A stretch of DNA of 64,000 bases from contig KV748265.1 in NCBI GenBank assembly GCA_001692895.1, positions 1 through 64,000 of the forward strand. The letters run 5' to 3'. Of the stretch, positions 14,000 to 24,069 are shown one piece after another. The stretch comes from Cenococcum geophilum 1.58 (taxonomy: Eukaryota > Ascomycota > Dothideomycetes > Gloniales > Gloniaceae). Both the position numbers and the translations under genes were made by a program. The notes beneath the pieces were generated by a model. It had not been told where the DNA came from. It was given only the letters and a program-made list of their open reading frames with translations, and searched no databases. Each line of letters begins with the position of its first letter. The first letter of the stretch is position 1.

Positions 14000-14226
14000 A
14001 TGGATCCCGCCAGTGCCGTGCTATCTGAAGGCCTTGATCCCTTGAAGCCCAAAACATATGCTGCCCTATCAGAATCTAGCAACGTTCCTCTCTCTACCGT
14101 GTGGCACCGTGTACATGTACATGGACGACGCTCGACGGCTCGAGACAATAAAAGGCGGAGCGCCAACAGTACCTCACACCTCCGGAAGAGAAAGCCTTAG
14201 TGGAGTACTTATTACGGATGTCTTCC
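14000..14226 (+). pseudogene. pogo/Fot1-type transposase N-terminal remnant (DNA transposon)
   Basis: From the ATG at 14000 the frame encodes an N-terminal helix-turn-helix (Psq/CENP-B-like) region with the family-typical stretches LKPKTYAALSESSNVPLSTVWHR and, in another frame from 14161, RQQYLTPPEEKALVEYLLRM. In intact family members these stretches are contiguous, so the reading frame is shifted between about 14105 and 14160. Homology fades after about 14226, and the DDE catalytic domain is absent. This is the 5' end of a Tc1/mariner-class pogo transposase gene left by deletion or truncation. I found no terminal inverted repeats. It keeps ordinary base composition, unlike the repeats in the flanking AT-rich blocks. 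Confidence 0.7.
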
Positions 14227-14534
14227 CAAAAAAGGGCTCCTTTTCTCGTACATAGGATAAAATGCCCTTTACCTCTTGTCGCCCCATTTATTCCGTTATA
14301 TGATCCTGGGACCTACAGTGCGGTTAGTCACCTATCTCTCCATAATCCAAATCTAGGTAGCAATTGTTAGAAGTTCAGGAACTGGCTTCTGGCATAGGCA
14401 AAATATTTGATAGTATAGGTTGAAGTAAACTTTTGCATAACTATAGTGGTACTAGCTCAAAAGTCCTGATTTACTCTTAGTCCGCTTAATGAAAGCCATT
14501 TTAAGAAAGATGTAACCGCCAGGTCATCCGTCTT

Positions 14535-15521
14535 CTACGGTAAAGCAGCCCAGATACCATTTGCCAATCTTTGAAAGTTTTGTGCAGTGTATATCACGTT
14601 CTGTTCTGGTGGGACAGGTGGTCGGAGAAGGAGGTTCTGAAAGTGCAGGACAAGGGGCGGCGTCGTTGCAGGAGGACTTCCGGTAACAACACCATTTGCG
14701 TCAATGTCAATAGTTTGTATTTGGGCGGGGACTTGTAGGGGCGGCAGATTTGACCGAGTAGCGCGTGTGAGAGCCGCTGGTCTACACTCCCACTTCTCAA
14801 TATGTATCGTTCTTGCCGCTCGATTAACCTTAAAAAGAAGAACAATCTTTACGTCGCCCCGGGAATTGGCCAGCCACCATCGCGCATCCATTCTGAGCTT
14901 GCGCAATGTTTCTGACACGCCGACCTCAAAGATAAGTGTTGGCCAATCCAGCCGATTTGGTCGGACAGCAAGAGGTCTCCAGCATGAGTCGGGTTCCTTG
15001 GACGTTGAAGTTCCCCTATATTTTGTTGCACCCATATCCTTAAGGTCGTCAAGCTCTGTCAATCCCATCGGGCGGATCTGATCTATGAAGTTGTATGAGA
15101 AAGTCCTAGTCACTGCTTCATGCTCTGGTGTGGGGACTTTAATTATTAGGATGTTAATGTCCGCGCAGTGAGTGAACCGTAGGCCCCTCCCGATTATGTG
15201 GCGCTTTTCCTCAATTTCGGCAAGGTCGTCTTCTGTAACAGGCTGAAGCACTAGATATTGATTTGTTGTTGTACCCTGATACAGCCGCTTGGAAAGCGTG
15301 TTGACAGCGCTTCGCAGTCCAGCAATTGAGGAAAACGTCCGAATTTCGTTTTCAAACCCCTCTAAAAGCTGGGACGATGTGATAGGGGTAATATCAATCG
15401 CTTCGTCAGAGGCTCGGGTGGAGGCTTGGGCGGAGGCCGAGGCTCTGGCGGGGACGGACATGGTGGAAGGGGGGAAATAATAGCGAGAATCGCTACTGGA
15501 TTCACCGACGTAAGTAGTCAT
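14535..15521 (-). CDS. Hypothetical protein with PD-(D/E)XK-like core
   Basis: Single-exon gene of 328 aa, ATG at 15521, TAG at 14535-14537. Residues 20-40 are Ala/Ser-rich low complexity. A second ATG at codon 21 is an alternative start. The conserved-looking core (about residues 165-245) holds EPDSCWRP (D178), then LIFEVG (E199), an ARWW motif and GDVKIVLLFK (K225). I recognise this layout from fungal hypothetical proteins. The spacing resembles a PD-(D/E)XK nuclease fold, though the E-x-K pair would read E-V-G, so catalytic activity is doubtful. Nuclease relationship is inference; the true function is unknown. It faces the pogo remnant at its 3' side. Its 5' flank is a 4-copy tandem repeat starting about 10 bp before the ATG. 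Confidence 0.75.
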   Translation of the reverse strand: MTTYVGESSSDSRYYFPPSTMSVPARASASAQASTRASDEAIDITPITSSQLLEGFENEIRTFSSIAGLRSAVNTLSKRLYQGTTTNQYLVLQPVTEDDLAEIEEKRHIIGRGLRFTHCADINILIIKVPTPEHEAVTRTFSYNFIDQIRPMGLTELDDLKDMGATKYRGTSTSKEPDSCWRPLAVRPNRLDWPTLIFEVGVSETLRKLRMDARWWLANSRGDVKIVLLFKVNRAARTIHIEKWECRPAALTRATRSNLPPLQVPAQIQTIDIDANGVVTGSPPATTPPLVLHFQNLLLRPPVPPEQNVIYTAQNFQRLANGIWAALP

Positions 15522-15528
15522 TGTTATT

Positions 15529-15782
15529 GAAATCTGATGAAATGTTCGAAAGTTTCTTTAATGGACTTATGACAAGATGTGAGGTTGAAGAAATCTAATG
15601 AAACGTTCGAAAGTTTCTTTAATTGGACTTGTGACAAGGTGTGAGGTTGAAGAAATCTGAAGAAATCTGATGAAATGTTCGAAAGTTTCTTTAATGGACT
15701 TGTGACAAGATGTGAGGTTGAAGAAATCTGATGAAATGTTCGAGGGTTTCTTTAATGGATTCGTGACAAGATGTAAGTTGAA
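15529..15782. repeat. Four-copy ~60-bp tandem repeat in a gene's 5' flank
   Basis: A unit of about 60-70 bp (gaaatctgatgaaatgttcg ... gtgacaagatgtgaggttga) occurs four times, starting near 15530, 15590, 15651 and 15721, with a few substitutions and a short partial duplication before copy 3. It lies directly upstream of the minus-strand start codon at 15521, so it forms the 5' leader or proximal promoter of that gene. Three of the four units contain TTCGAA preceded by the same bases. Confidence 0.85.
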
Positions 15783-15839
15783 GATGAAGGTTGATGAAGA
15801 GAACGTACTGTGAGTGATTGATATTTTATCACTTAGTGC

Positions 15840-15854
15840 GACTCGTGACGAGTC
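15840..15854. promoter_or_regulatory. 15-nt inverted repeat (GACTCGT-G-ACGAGTC)
   Basis: Perfect 7-bp arms around one central base, about 320 bp upstream of the start at 15521. The arms resemble bZIP-type half sites, but no factor can be assigned from sequence alone. It could be a chance palindrome. Confidence 0.3.
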
Positions 15855-16426
15855 ACTCGGGTCATTAACTGATGGATAACCACGGGCGAGAGAGTGTGTG
15901 GGCGGACGGCTACCGGTGAAGGGTACTCTAAGGAAAAAGTTAGTGTCTGATCAAGGTTACGCAACACAGTGGACGCAATCACGTGATCTAAGCGAGCTCA
16001 GGGTGGAAGCGCTCGTCCTAATACGGAGGACCGTGCGAAAATGGATTTCCCCTTCCTTTTTGGGATTAGTGGTTTTCCCCCCATATGGTCGCCCATCAGG
16101 TCGCTGTGCTTAGGGGCCTTTGGCAGGTCTTATAGGCAGAGACCGCTTAAAATCTCGTTTCTTAGGCGATAGAGCCCCCGTATCTCTTTCTTTCTGGTCG
16201 CTCTTTTTGGGGGGTTCAAAATATTCTCAAATGTATATGTATTGACAATGCTACTAAAGTCACTAAGTATAGGTTCGTCGAAAAGACTAGGACATTGAAT
16301 GTCTTTAATGCTGAAGTCCCCAGCTCGGATCTTTAAACTTAAGATATTCGTCAGCACCGAGTTCGGTAAAGAATCCTAGAGCTAGAACGTTTATGTAAAT
16401 TATAAAATAACCCCCGACACTTAAAC
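15855..16426. other. Intergenic region with a small unconvincing ORF
   Basis: No recognised gene. A minus-strand open frame at 16130-16357 (75 codons) has non-repetitive content but no known motif and appears to lack an ATG at its 5' end. It may be the remnant of a larger gene or element. Confidence 0.4.
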
Positions 16427-16638
16427 CACCCAAAGTGTTAGGAAGCTCGAAGAAAGAAGGAAAAAAAAGGACCTCCATGCACCCAAAGTGTTAGGAAGCT
16501 CGAAGAAAGAAGGAAAAAAAAGGACCTCCATGCACCCAAAGTGTTAGGAAGCTCGAAGAAAGAAGGAAAAAAAAGGACCTCCATGCACCCAAAGTGTTAG
16601 GAAGCTCGAAGAAAGAAGGAAAAAAAAGGACCTCCATG
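16427..16638. repeat. Minisatellite, 4 perfect copies of a 53-bp unit
   Basis: The unit starts cacccaaagtgttaggaagc, contains an A-rich tract (aagaaagaaggaaaaaaaa) and ends ggacctccatg. Copies start at 16427, 16480, 16533 and 16586 and appear identical. Identity across all four implies recent expansion or ongoing homogenisation. Because 53 is not a multiple of three, open frames across it are incidental. Confidence 0.95.
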
Positions 16639-16962
16639 AATGCATGTCTCTCTAAAGAACAACAGTAACAATCAATAACATCAGTCATCTTGCATTCTAG
16701 CCCAAGAGATTTTCTAAATATCCGGAAGGAAATTCCTGCGCAAAAATGGTATCACTTTGTCCGGTGAAGTAACGAAACACAGCGCTTTGCTTGCGGCAAG
16801 CTTATATGCATAGCTAGGCTGAAAAAGGGCCAATGGATCATGGTAGCCGTCAAATCCATCAGGTTGTCAAGATCCTTGGACAGGGCAGATGCGGCTTGCA
16901 CCCCTCCAGGTCCCGATCGCTAACATTCCAGAAGCCAGTGGCGAAATCCTTCTCGAAATCTC

Positions 16963-17513
16963 TCACCATTCGGTGCGATCATTTAGCGGGTTTGGAATAG
17001 CGCTTGAGACACCACATGGTAGGGATGAAAGGGTAACAAAGTTCTTTAGGCTTCTAAACTTGGTTATTGAGGTTTCGAAGGTGTTGGTCGCTGGGAACAA
17101 ATGGCGCTTGATCCCTGCGTTTGAAAAGACAGCTAGGGTCTGAATTCGGGAGAGGCTCGCCGTTGAAAGAAGTGATGTCAAGTCTAAGACTTGAGCTGAG
17201 ACTGCCTCATGGTCACCAGTGCCATCTTCCCACGTCCGTAGAGTCTTATTGGTGCAGAGGAGATCCGTGTTGAAATTGGCTGTCCTTAGGTTGTAAGGGG
17301 TGGGCTTTTTGAGAGCCTGAAGGCTTCATGTCTGGGTTCTTTGTTGGCGAGGAAGGTCGCGGGCTGGTTTGCGAGAACCAAAGGTGTTCCGTTGGGGTTT
17401 TTTTATTGCTGCAGCCCGAGGTAGCGTTTAGAGTCTGGCATGGCCAATTTCCATATCTATAGTCGGAGCTCAGTTGGGAGCTGCTGGAAGAGGGGAAAGG
17501 TAGATGCTGACAT
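16963..17513 (-). pseudogene. 2EXR-domain protein pseudogene
   Basis: On the minus strand from ATG 17513 the frame reads FPLFQQLPTELRL, then a TAG (17457-17459), then IWKLAMPD. This is the hallmark opening of the fungal 2EXR domain (LPxELRLxIW). A second in-frame stop lies at codon 37 (TAA). The frame then continues through a PATFLANKEPRHEAFR stretch, the usual second conserved block. It shifts near 17290 into a frame reading TANFNTDLLCTNKTLRTWED and runs to TGA at 16963-16965. A fainter coding-like trace continues to about 16.76 kb. The first stop is one C-to-T change from CAG. Stops plus a frameshift argue for a dead gene, though unrecognised introns could explain part of this. Confidence 0.65.
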
Positions 17514-18269
17514 GGTGTGGACTTAGTCTAGAAGGAGGAGGGGAGGAAGGGGTTTGGATTTATATAGTTCTATTATCAGAGTGGAACCTTTTAAAGGAGC
17601 TTAAAACTTGGTGAATAGATGGTCCTGAGATAAAGAAATGAAAGCCAGAGTTATTGATTCTATGCAAATGGAACAGATCTAGAACCCTATAAGTGATACA
17701 TTCAAAGACTGTCTCTCCTACCTCTGCACACTTCATCCAAACCATCTTACTCTGCATACCCAGCAGCCTCCCATACCAATTGGGCGAGGCAGGGTGCGTG
17801 CAGAAAGCCTTCATTACTTTAAACCGTACAAATCAACATCAGTGTACCAAGGCTTTGTTCATATCATTACTCAAACCCAATAATCTCTCGTCGCACAAAC
17901 ATAGCCAACAGGCTTAGATCTAACTAGATAACATCATCTACTAACTACGTTTATCACTAATTTCGACACGGCATATTTCGAAATCTACCTTTTGCTTTAG
18001 CTGACGCTGCTCAGGTCTTCGGCGCCCCTACTTCCCGAAATCCCCTTCTAATCTTTCACCCATAACTTCACCTCCCGCATCATTGAAAGCCTTAACTAGT
18101 ATTCCATTAATACACATACCCACAAAAAGGCCCTTTTTCTCACTCTCCATGCCTTGATTTTATCTTGTGCAGATCCCAGACCCAGATATCCTTATCCCTT
18201 ACCCCTCATCACTCATTCCTCGTCTTACATAATCCCATTCCACCCACCGGCATCTCCCAAGACATCGTC
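17514..18269. other. Intergenic region, nothing recognised
   Basis: Between the 2EXR pseudogene start and the hydrolase stop. Open frames at 17560-17814 (minus) and 17693-17917 (plus) overlap each other and show no motif. The right part (about 18.0-18.25 kb) is pyrimidine-rich and would be downstream of the hydrolase transcript. Confidence 0.5.
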
Positions 18270-20055
18270 CTAATATTTCGGCTTAAACGGCATCGTCTGC
18301 AGCTGCGAGATAGGATTCGCGTCGATGCCAAGTAGCGCATAGATCCACTTCAAGATGATGAAGAACGACTCTGGCTCGCCCATGTGCTTGCGGTCCGGAA
18401 CAAAGCTGCGCGAGACATCAGCACGACAAAAATAGATTAACAGGGTAGATAGAGCAGGGAAAAAGGCCAGGCTTACCGCGCCTCCTTCGGCGCGCCGTGC
18501 TGCAGCGCAAGATAGTAGTCGTCGATGGGGAAGATCTCGTCTTCGGTGCCCTGGAGAGCGTGTCAGCGCGACTTCTAGAGAAATGAGAGATGGAGGATGG
18601 GAGATAGGGGGGAACCTACATTCACGAGGAACAGCCTCGCGCAGCGCGGCATATCCAGCGTGCCGTCCTTCAGCAACGAGAACTTATCCGACGCCTCCTT
18701 CTTGAACTTCTCGATATCCGTCCCATACCCGAACTTATACGCCAGCGTATTGCAAAGACTACACCTGTCAGCCACAGCGACGTAAAACCCAAACCAGCCA
18801 CCTCTCCCACCCCAGAGAAGCGAGCAACAAGAGCCCGGGGAAAGGGGTCTGGACCAGCCAAAGCACTCACTCAAACGGATACTCCAAATGATTAACCTCC
18901 CCCAACCACTCCGGCTCAAACATATAATGGCACCCACCCCCCAACGCCACCACGCCCGCAAGCCGATCCGGATGCGTATGCGCCAACCGAATCGCATAGT
19001 ACCCCCCGGTCGAAAACGCCCACACAACCAGCTTCTTGCTGTCGATCCGCTCCTGCGTATCGATCCAGTCGAGCAGGCTCGAGCACTGCCGGTCCGGGCT
19101 CTTCGGGTCGTTCGGCAGCGCGGGGGAGTCGCCGGTCCCGGGGATCTCGAGGACGATGGTGCCGACGCCCTTCTGGCGCCAGCCTTCCATCCACACGGCC
19201 AGCTCGGTGCGGTAGCCGTCCAGGCCCGTCATGATGATGACGACGGGCGCGGGGGTGGCGGCGGACGCGGTCTCGGGCAGCAAGTGGTAGATGGGGATGT
19301 GGGCGCCCTCGCCCTCGATGGCGTGGATGTGCGGGACTAGGATCTCTTGGACCGGGTGCTCGCGTAGTCTGCGGGAGGAGCGGTTAGTTCGGGGTGCGGC
19401 TTCGGCGGGGAGAGTGCGGGGGAGCGGGGAGGGCCGTACTGCAGCCCCTTGAGGCAGACTTCCTTGCCGACCTTCCACGCGTATCGCTGCTTCTCGGAGC
19501 GGGGAGCTGGGAAGCGCGAGATGCGGTAGACGGCCGAGGCGCGGCTGGGTTCAGTTCGTCAGTCTGGGTTTCTGTTGCGGCAATTTGGGGGAGCGGGGTG
19601 GCTGAGGCCGTACAGGTAGTACTCGGACGCCTTCTCCTTCTCGCCGGCCTTCTCAGCTTCTTCCGCGATCTTGGTGAGCTCCTCGGCCTTGGGGAAGTAC
19701 ATCGGCGCGTACGCGTCCCAGTCGTAGGGCTCGCGGAAATCTTGCTGGGGGTGCTGTCAGCTCTGATTTGGGTGGGAGAGCTATTCACTGCGACTATACC
19801 TTTACGAGCTCGTCGACAATCGGCTGGAAGTCTTTGGCGGTGCCGAACATGAATGGGTATACGCCCATCTCGGCCTGTAGATAAGTGTGTGCGTTAGTGA
19901 ACCACGAACGTTCGCGTTATGGGATTGTGCGTAGTGCGAGTTGTGCATACGGGCTTCTTCCACTTGGTCTCCCATAGCTGCTTGAACGATTCATGGTGGG
20001 GAGCTGTCTTCTTGATATTACTCTGAATAAAGAACTGGTTGCCCGGAGCTGCCAT
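18270..20055 (-). CDS. Ayg1-type alpha/beta hydrolase (DUF1100/FrsA-like), 420 aa
   Basis: Eight exons: 20055-19951, 19874-19800, 19744-19614, 19544-19440, 19368-18871, 18758-18620, 18550-18477 and 18405-18270. All introns are GT...AG, 55-112 nt, and phases join without gaps to give 420 aa, close to the length of Aspergillus Ayg1. The N-terminal cap includes LWETKWKKP and RASAVYRISRFP. The core has MTGLDGYR (185-192), IPGTGD (214-219), the nucleophile elbow WAFSTGG with Ser258, NGTEDE with Asp355 as likely acid, and DRKHMGEP with His383. Ayg1 shortens a heptaketide in fungal melanin synthesis; relatives act on other polyketides or esters. No polyketide synthase is nearby, so the substrate is unknown. 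The fold and triad are clear; the pathway role is inference. Confidence 0.9.
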
Positions 20056-21062
20056 ATTTGCTGAATGTATATATTTCTTGGGCTATATGATATGATGGTA
20101 GCCAAGTTGGGAAGAATTCGCAGATGCTTGTGTGGAAGCCATAACGCTGCGAGCCATTGCTATATATGTCGTGCATTGTGGAGTAAGTCCGGCATGGTTT
20201 GCTCCGCAGCGGGGATTTGTGATGTCGGCCTGGCGAAGTCACCGGGCGGCAGTTGTCCGGGAGGGGAGCCGTGTTGAAAAACACATTCAAAACGCGCGAG
20301 GTCTATTGCTGTTCGGGGGGAAAGTTACGGAGGAACGACATTATTGGCTTAGAGAGTTTTCCGGAAAGCCTTTCTTACTATTTCTGGCGATTTACAACAA
20401 TGAAAAGGATGTTTTTTGAGGCGTAATTCTCGCCCCTCTCTTGCTCCAGATTGCCGATGGCGCACGGATCCGTATCCCAGCCCTATAAGCCACCCTTCGA
20501 TGGACGCGTTTCAGCCCCCGGACCTGACAAGAATTTGCTTAAGAGGCGCTTGTTATATCTTTCTTTCTGCCGTTATGGCCACGGTACCCATGCTCTACCT
20601 GAATAAATTTCTTGTCGCATTTTTTGAAATGTCTCTTACTGCTGTTATTTTATTGATGGAACCCAAAGGGATGCGGTCCGCTCCATGCGTTGTACCTTGG
20701 GAAGACGGTGGTTAAGCCAACACTTAATTCAGGATCGCGTACAACCGCTTCTATGCCCGACAAGCGACAGTCATGGAACAGGTAGTTCGATTTCATTAGG
20801 TTAGTTTATATGAATAAAATATAATTTACAAAATCCCTGTCAGACCCAAGCAAGAGTCCAATGAGCATTCATCCAGCATTGCAGTATTCAGGTACCAGCC
20901 AATTCACATGTCCACTCCATTCTATTCCCGTCAGGCCCTACTCGGTAGGAGAGCCAACAAATCAAAAGAGACATGTGCAACACTGCAACGCTAACATGTT
21001 TTCGAGAATGGATGAATGCTTCGCATATTCCGTAAATTCCTTACCAGCAAAGTCTGCCGCTA
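20056..21062. other. Intergenic region, no gene supported
   Basis: Shared upstream region of the hydrolase and downstream region of the F-box-like gene. Open frames at 20132-20419 and 20416-20715 (plus) lack motifs. The second has a hydrophobic stretch but no homology I recognise. The hydrolase promoter must lie just above 20055. Confidence 0.5.
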
Positions 21063-22616
21063 TTACAATTCCTCAATTACGAACGGGAACACCCCATCCT
21101 CAGCATCAGGATCATTGGTTGCCTTCGCGGAGTGTCTGGCAGTCGATTGGCTGTTCTTCGACTCTTCTAGCTTCAAATCCTCTGGATCATCGAATGATAT
21201 ACCTTCGCGAGGACGTGGAATCGGAACCGGGCGGCTAGATGCAGTGCTGCCGACGATGGACCCATACTTCATCTTCTTACGCTTCGGGCTGTCTGCTTCA
21301 GTCGGGTCGGGATAGTACCGCAAGGTCTCCCACAAGCTCGCATCGTTAAAATCAGTGATCATATCAGCATCGTCATAGCGCGTGAGATCATGAAGAACGT
21401 TGAACTTCTGCAAGCTTGGGCTCCTAGACTTCATTAGACTCATCAGGTCCACATCGAACGGCTTCACGTTGCCAAGCCACAATTCCCTAAGGTTCTCCCA
21501 AATGATGGGTGGTGCGCTGAACTCCTTTCTCGGATACACCATATCGAGGAGGAGTGGGTTGTAGCGACGGTCGTAGTCTGGGTCGGCATCAGGGTTGTGT
21601 CCACCAACCCAGTTGAACTTGAGGACTCTCAAGCGTGCGCTGAAGCTCTTCAACCAACTATGCAAGACTTTGACGAACGTCTTGGCTTCCGGTGCTGGCA
21701 AATCATTGAATGGGTAGTATATTTGGACCTCGAGGGTGTCGAGACGAGTCCAGATGCAGTCGTTCATGAAGCTCGCGTCGCCAAATATTCCCGACCCCTC
21801 CCAGCGGCAATACAATATATCATAGGCATGTATAGGAGAAAGTCGAATTGTGTGAAACGATGGTAAGTCCGCCTTTTCGATGGCAAGGCGGATTGAAATG
21901 AGAGTAGCTTCGAACTGGGTGAAATGGCTCCATTTGCGTTCTCCTTTTGCTGAAATAGTGATTGTGTTAACATTCCTAAGTTCCTTCAAGATCAGGGCCC
22001 AGTCAGACCCATAATCTGCGTGTGAGTGTGAGGCTGATGGAGCCGAAGTTCCAAGTCCGGCGACTCTTGTCCAATCGTACGGTTGCTGGATGGGAGCAGC
22101 AAGAGTGTGTGCTCGAACACAGCTACTTTCAGTTCTAGATGTGGTACGGTCTGCGGCACTGCGTGAGTATGCGGCAAATACCGTGGTATGCTTGTGAGTG
22201 CTATCTCCAAAGACTATTGCTGGCTTCAGGGTACCTTCCTTCATTCGTATGATGAGATGTTTGCAGGATTTGCCTATCTTCCTCAAGGCCGTAAGCGAGG
22301 ATTCTCGGTCTGTGGTCCTGTGGACGCCCGTGACATAGAGTGTCTTGAACATTTCGGTTTTCAGAGCACTGTTGTAGGGCACCCATTCATTGAACTTCTT
22401 CGATACGGCGCGCAGCTGAACGAAGTCGGCCGGCGACATCAGGGACTTCAGTAACTTTGACGGAAGATTGGGATCGAAATCAGGATAGTGCTGTCTCAGG
22501 TTCATCGGAATAGCATGGCGGCTCCTATCAAGTAGGTCCTCAAGGCGAGATGGCACAGGGTTAGGGAGCATGGCCGAGGGGCTGCCGAGCAAAGACTGCT
22601 CTTGAGCTGTGTGCAT
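21063..22616 (-). CDS. F-box-like hypothetical protein, 517 aa
   Basis: Single-exon gene, ATG at 22616, stop ending at 21063. Residues about 45-95 (LPSKLLKSLMSPADFVQLRAVSKKFNEW...) have the helical pattern of an F-box-like domain: Leu-Pro start, then the spaced hydrophobics of a cullin-ligase adaptor. The rest contains spaced Leu-rich segments (LDTLEVQIYYP, LRVLKFNWVGG, LRELWLGNVKPF) of the irregular leucine-repeat kind common behind fungal F-boxes. The C-terminal 74 residues are polar and acidic, with a basic KRKK cluster at 445-448 that could be a nuclear signal. If the F-box is real, the protein would select substrates for ubiquitination. The family is only loosely recognised. A later ATG at codon 16 is possible. 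Confidence 0.75.
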   Translation of the reverse strand: MHTAQEQSLLGSPSAMLPNPVPSRLEDLLDRSRHAIPMNLRQHYPDFDPNLPSKLLKSLMSPADFVQLRAVSKKFNEWVPYNSALKTEMFKTLYVTGVHRTTDRESSLTALRKIGKSCKHLIIRMKEGTLKPAIVFGDSTHKHTTVFAAYSRSAADRTTSRTESSCVRAHTLAAPIQQPYDWTRVAGLGTSAPSASHSHADYGSDWALILKELRNVNTITISAKGERKWSHFTQFEATLISIRLAIEKADLPSFHTIRLSPIHAYDILYCRWEGSGIFGDASFMNDCIWTRLDTLEVQIYYPFNDLPAPEAKTFVKVLHSWLKSFSARLRVLKFNWVGGHNPDADPDYDRRYNPLLLDMVYPRKEFSAPPIIWENLRELWLGNVKPFDVDLMSLMKSRSPSLQKFNVLHDLTRYDDADMITDFNDASLWETLRYYPDPTEADSPKRKKMKYGSIVGSTASSRPVPIPRPREGISFDDPEDLKLEESKNSQSTARHSAKATNDPDAEDGVFPFVIEEL

Positions 22617-24069
22617 GACGGCTTGTGTAGTTCTTAACAGTGCTGAATGAGTGACGGTTAGAGTGCGTAGAAAGGATGAAGTGAGAAAAGAAGGGAAGGA
22701 GTAGATGTGGGCGGACGGATTCGGCGACGCAGGGTTCCGCGTTCATAATTTAAAGACTATCATTTGAACTGAAATATGGTGAGGGTGTCGGCACCATGGC
22801 GTGAGTCAGAAGGGCAATGATAGGGTATTCACCCACCAAGTTTCGGGGAAGAAGTGATGGTTCCGCAACGGCGTAGTTATCGATGGTATTTGTCTCTGCG
22901 CAGCCTCACTTGGTTATGAGGATTCTGAAATAGGCAGTAGAGTTTGCATGAAGGGACTACCCAAACAGGGATTTTGTGTTCACCTAGCGCAGGAACCTGC
23001 ACTCGCCTGACACGACATGGAGGGCGGTAAGGCTGTGTTGCACAAGAAAGGCGTGGAATGTTCCATGGAAAAGCCCCATGATTGTCTTTACAGGCTACGA
23101 GTCGTACGTACCGCGCGTACCCTAAACTTTAGACGAGGTTGTTGGTGTCCAGGGCTCGCAGCCTAACACCCTTGGTGACCTTTGCGACTTTGCAAGGCTG
23201 ACATGCACGCGGCGTGGATCGGGACGTGTCCAGTGCCTGCTCCGATCACCAGGTGCCATGATGCAACCTCGGCGACGTGTGCGTTGTTTGTGGAGATAAA
23301 GGTAGTTACTGAAGAGTACTGTAGGTGGGAGGTCGGAGACGGATTGGCAGTACTGTGCCTGTCCTCTGGGTGCACTGGGGGCCGTGCTCTTGCATAGCTC
23401 CGTGGCGGCAGGGCAAGGCTAGGCTTTCGATCCCTGCGGCGCTCATCATGCCAGCCGCATGCCCCTCTGCTGCGAGGCGTTGTCCCGCCAGAATCCTCAA
23501 CAGCGACTATTCCTGTTGTGAATATCTTTCCGCTGCCTGGCAAACGCAACTGCTGTGTATACCTCAATTTCCTATCCAGAGACACCCTAATTGACCCCTA
23601 CCCAGCTTCATCACTTGTAAGTCGTCTGCCCGCAATGCTTTTTCTCGGCGGCGGGGATGGCGGGGCTTTTCGTTCTTCAGCATTACCACATGGGCTTGGT
23701 AAGCCCACGACCCTGTACTTGATACTAGGTAGCTTTATGTGGGCATGCCCAGGAACTCCCGTGTAACTTAAAAGCAATTCCCTTCCCAATAGCCTTGGGC
23801 AGTTTATCAAACACGCAGCTCACACCTGACCCTTCATCTTTTTCCCCCTCATACCGCATCCGAATATCTTGGCAAAAATTCTTATTCTATTAAGCTCCAA
23901 TCACCTACTGACACCGTCTAAGACATTGCTACACCTCATACCTGGAGTGACCGCTCCTTGGTAGTAACATCCTTTTCGAAACATCACGACAACGGCCTTC
24001 GGTCCTTCGTCCTAGCAAACATTCCACCACCTGCTCCTTCCTAGATAAGGCCAGCAAACAACCGGCAAG
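22617..24069. other. Intergenic region between divergent genes
   Basis: About 1.45 kb separates the divergently transcribed F-box-like and glucokinase genes, so it holds both promoters. The last 240 bp before the glucokinase ATG are pyrimidine-rich (for example cttcatctttttccccctc near 23.84 kb), typical of well-expressed fungal genes. Overlapping frames between 23163 and 23810 on both strands have biased composition and no motif. Confidence 0.5.

Noticed and set aside
16427-16638. CRISPR-like array
   Set aside because: Copies abut without variable spacers, and the context is eukaryotic.
16491-16688. 65-codon minus-strand ORF
   Set aside because: Produced by the 53-bp minisatellite.
20416-20715. 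99-codon plus-strand ORF with a hydrophobic segment
   Set aside because: Apparently no ATG at its start, no family resemblance, lies in the intergenic region; hydrophobicity alone is not support.
23163-23585. 140-codon minus-strand ORF upstream of glucokinase
   Set aside because: Biased composition, overlaps competing frames on both strands, no recognisable domain.
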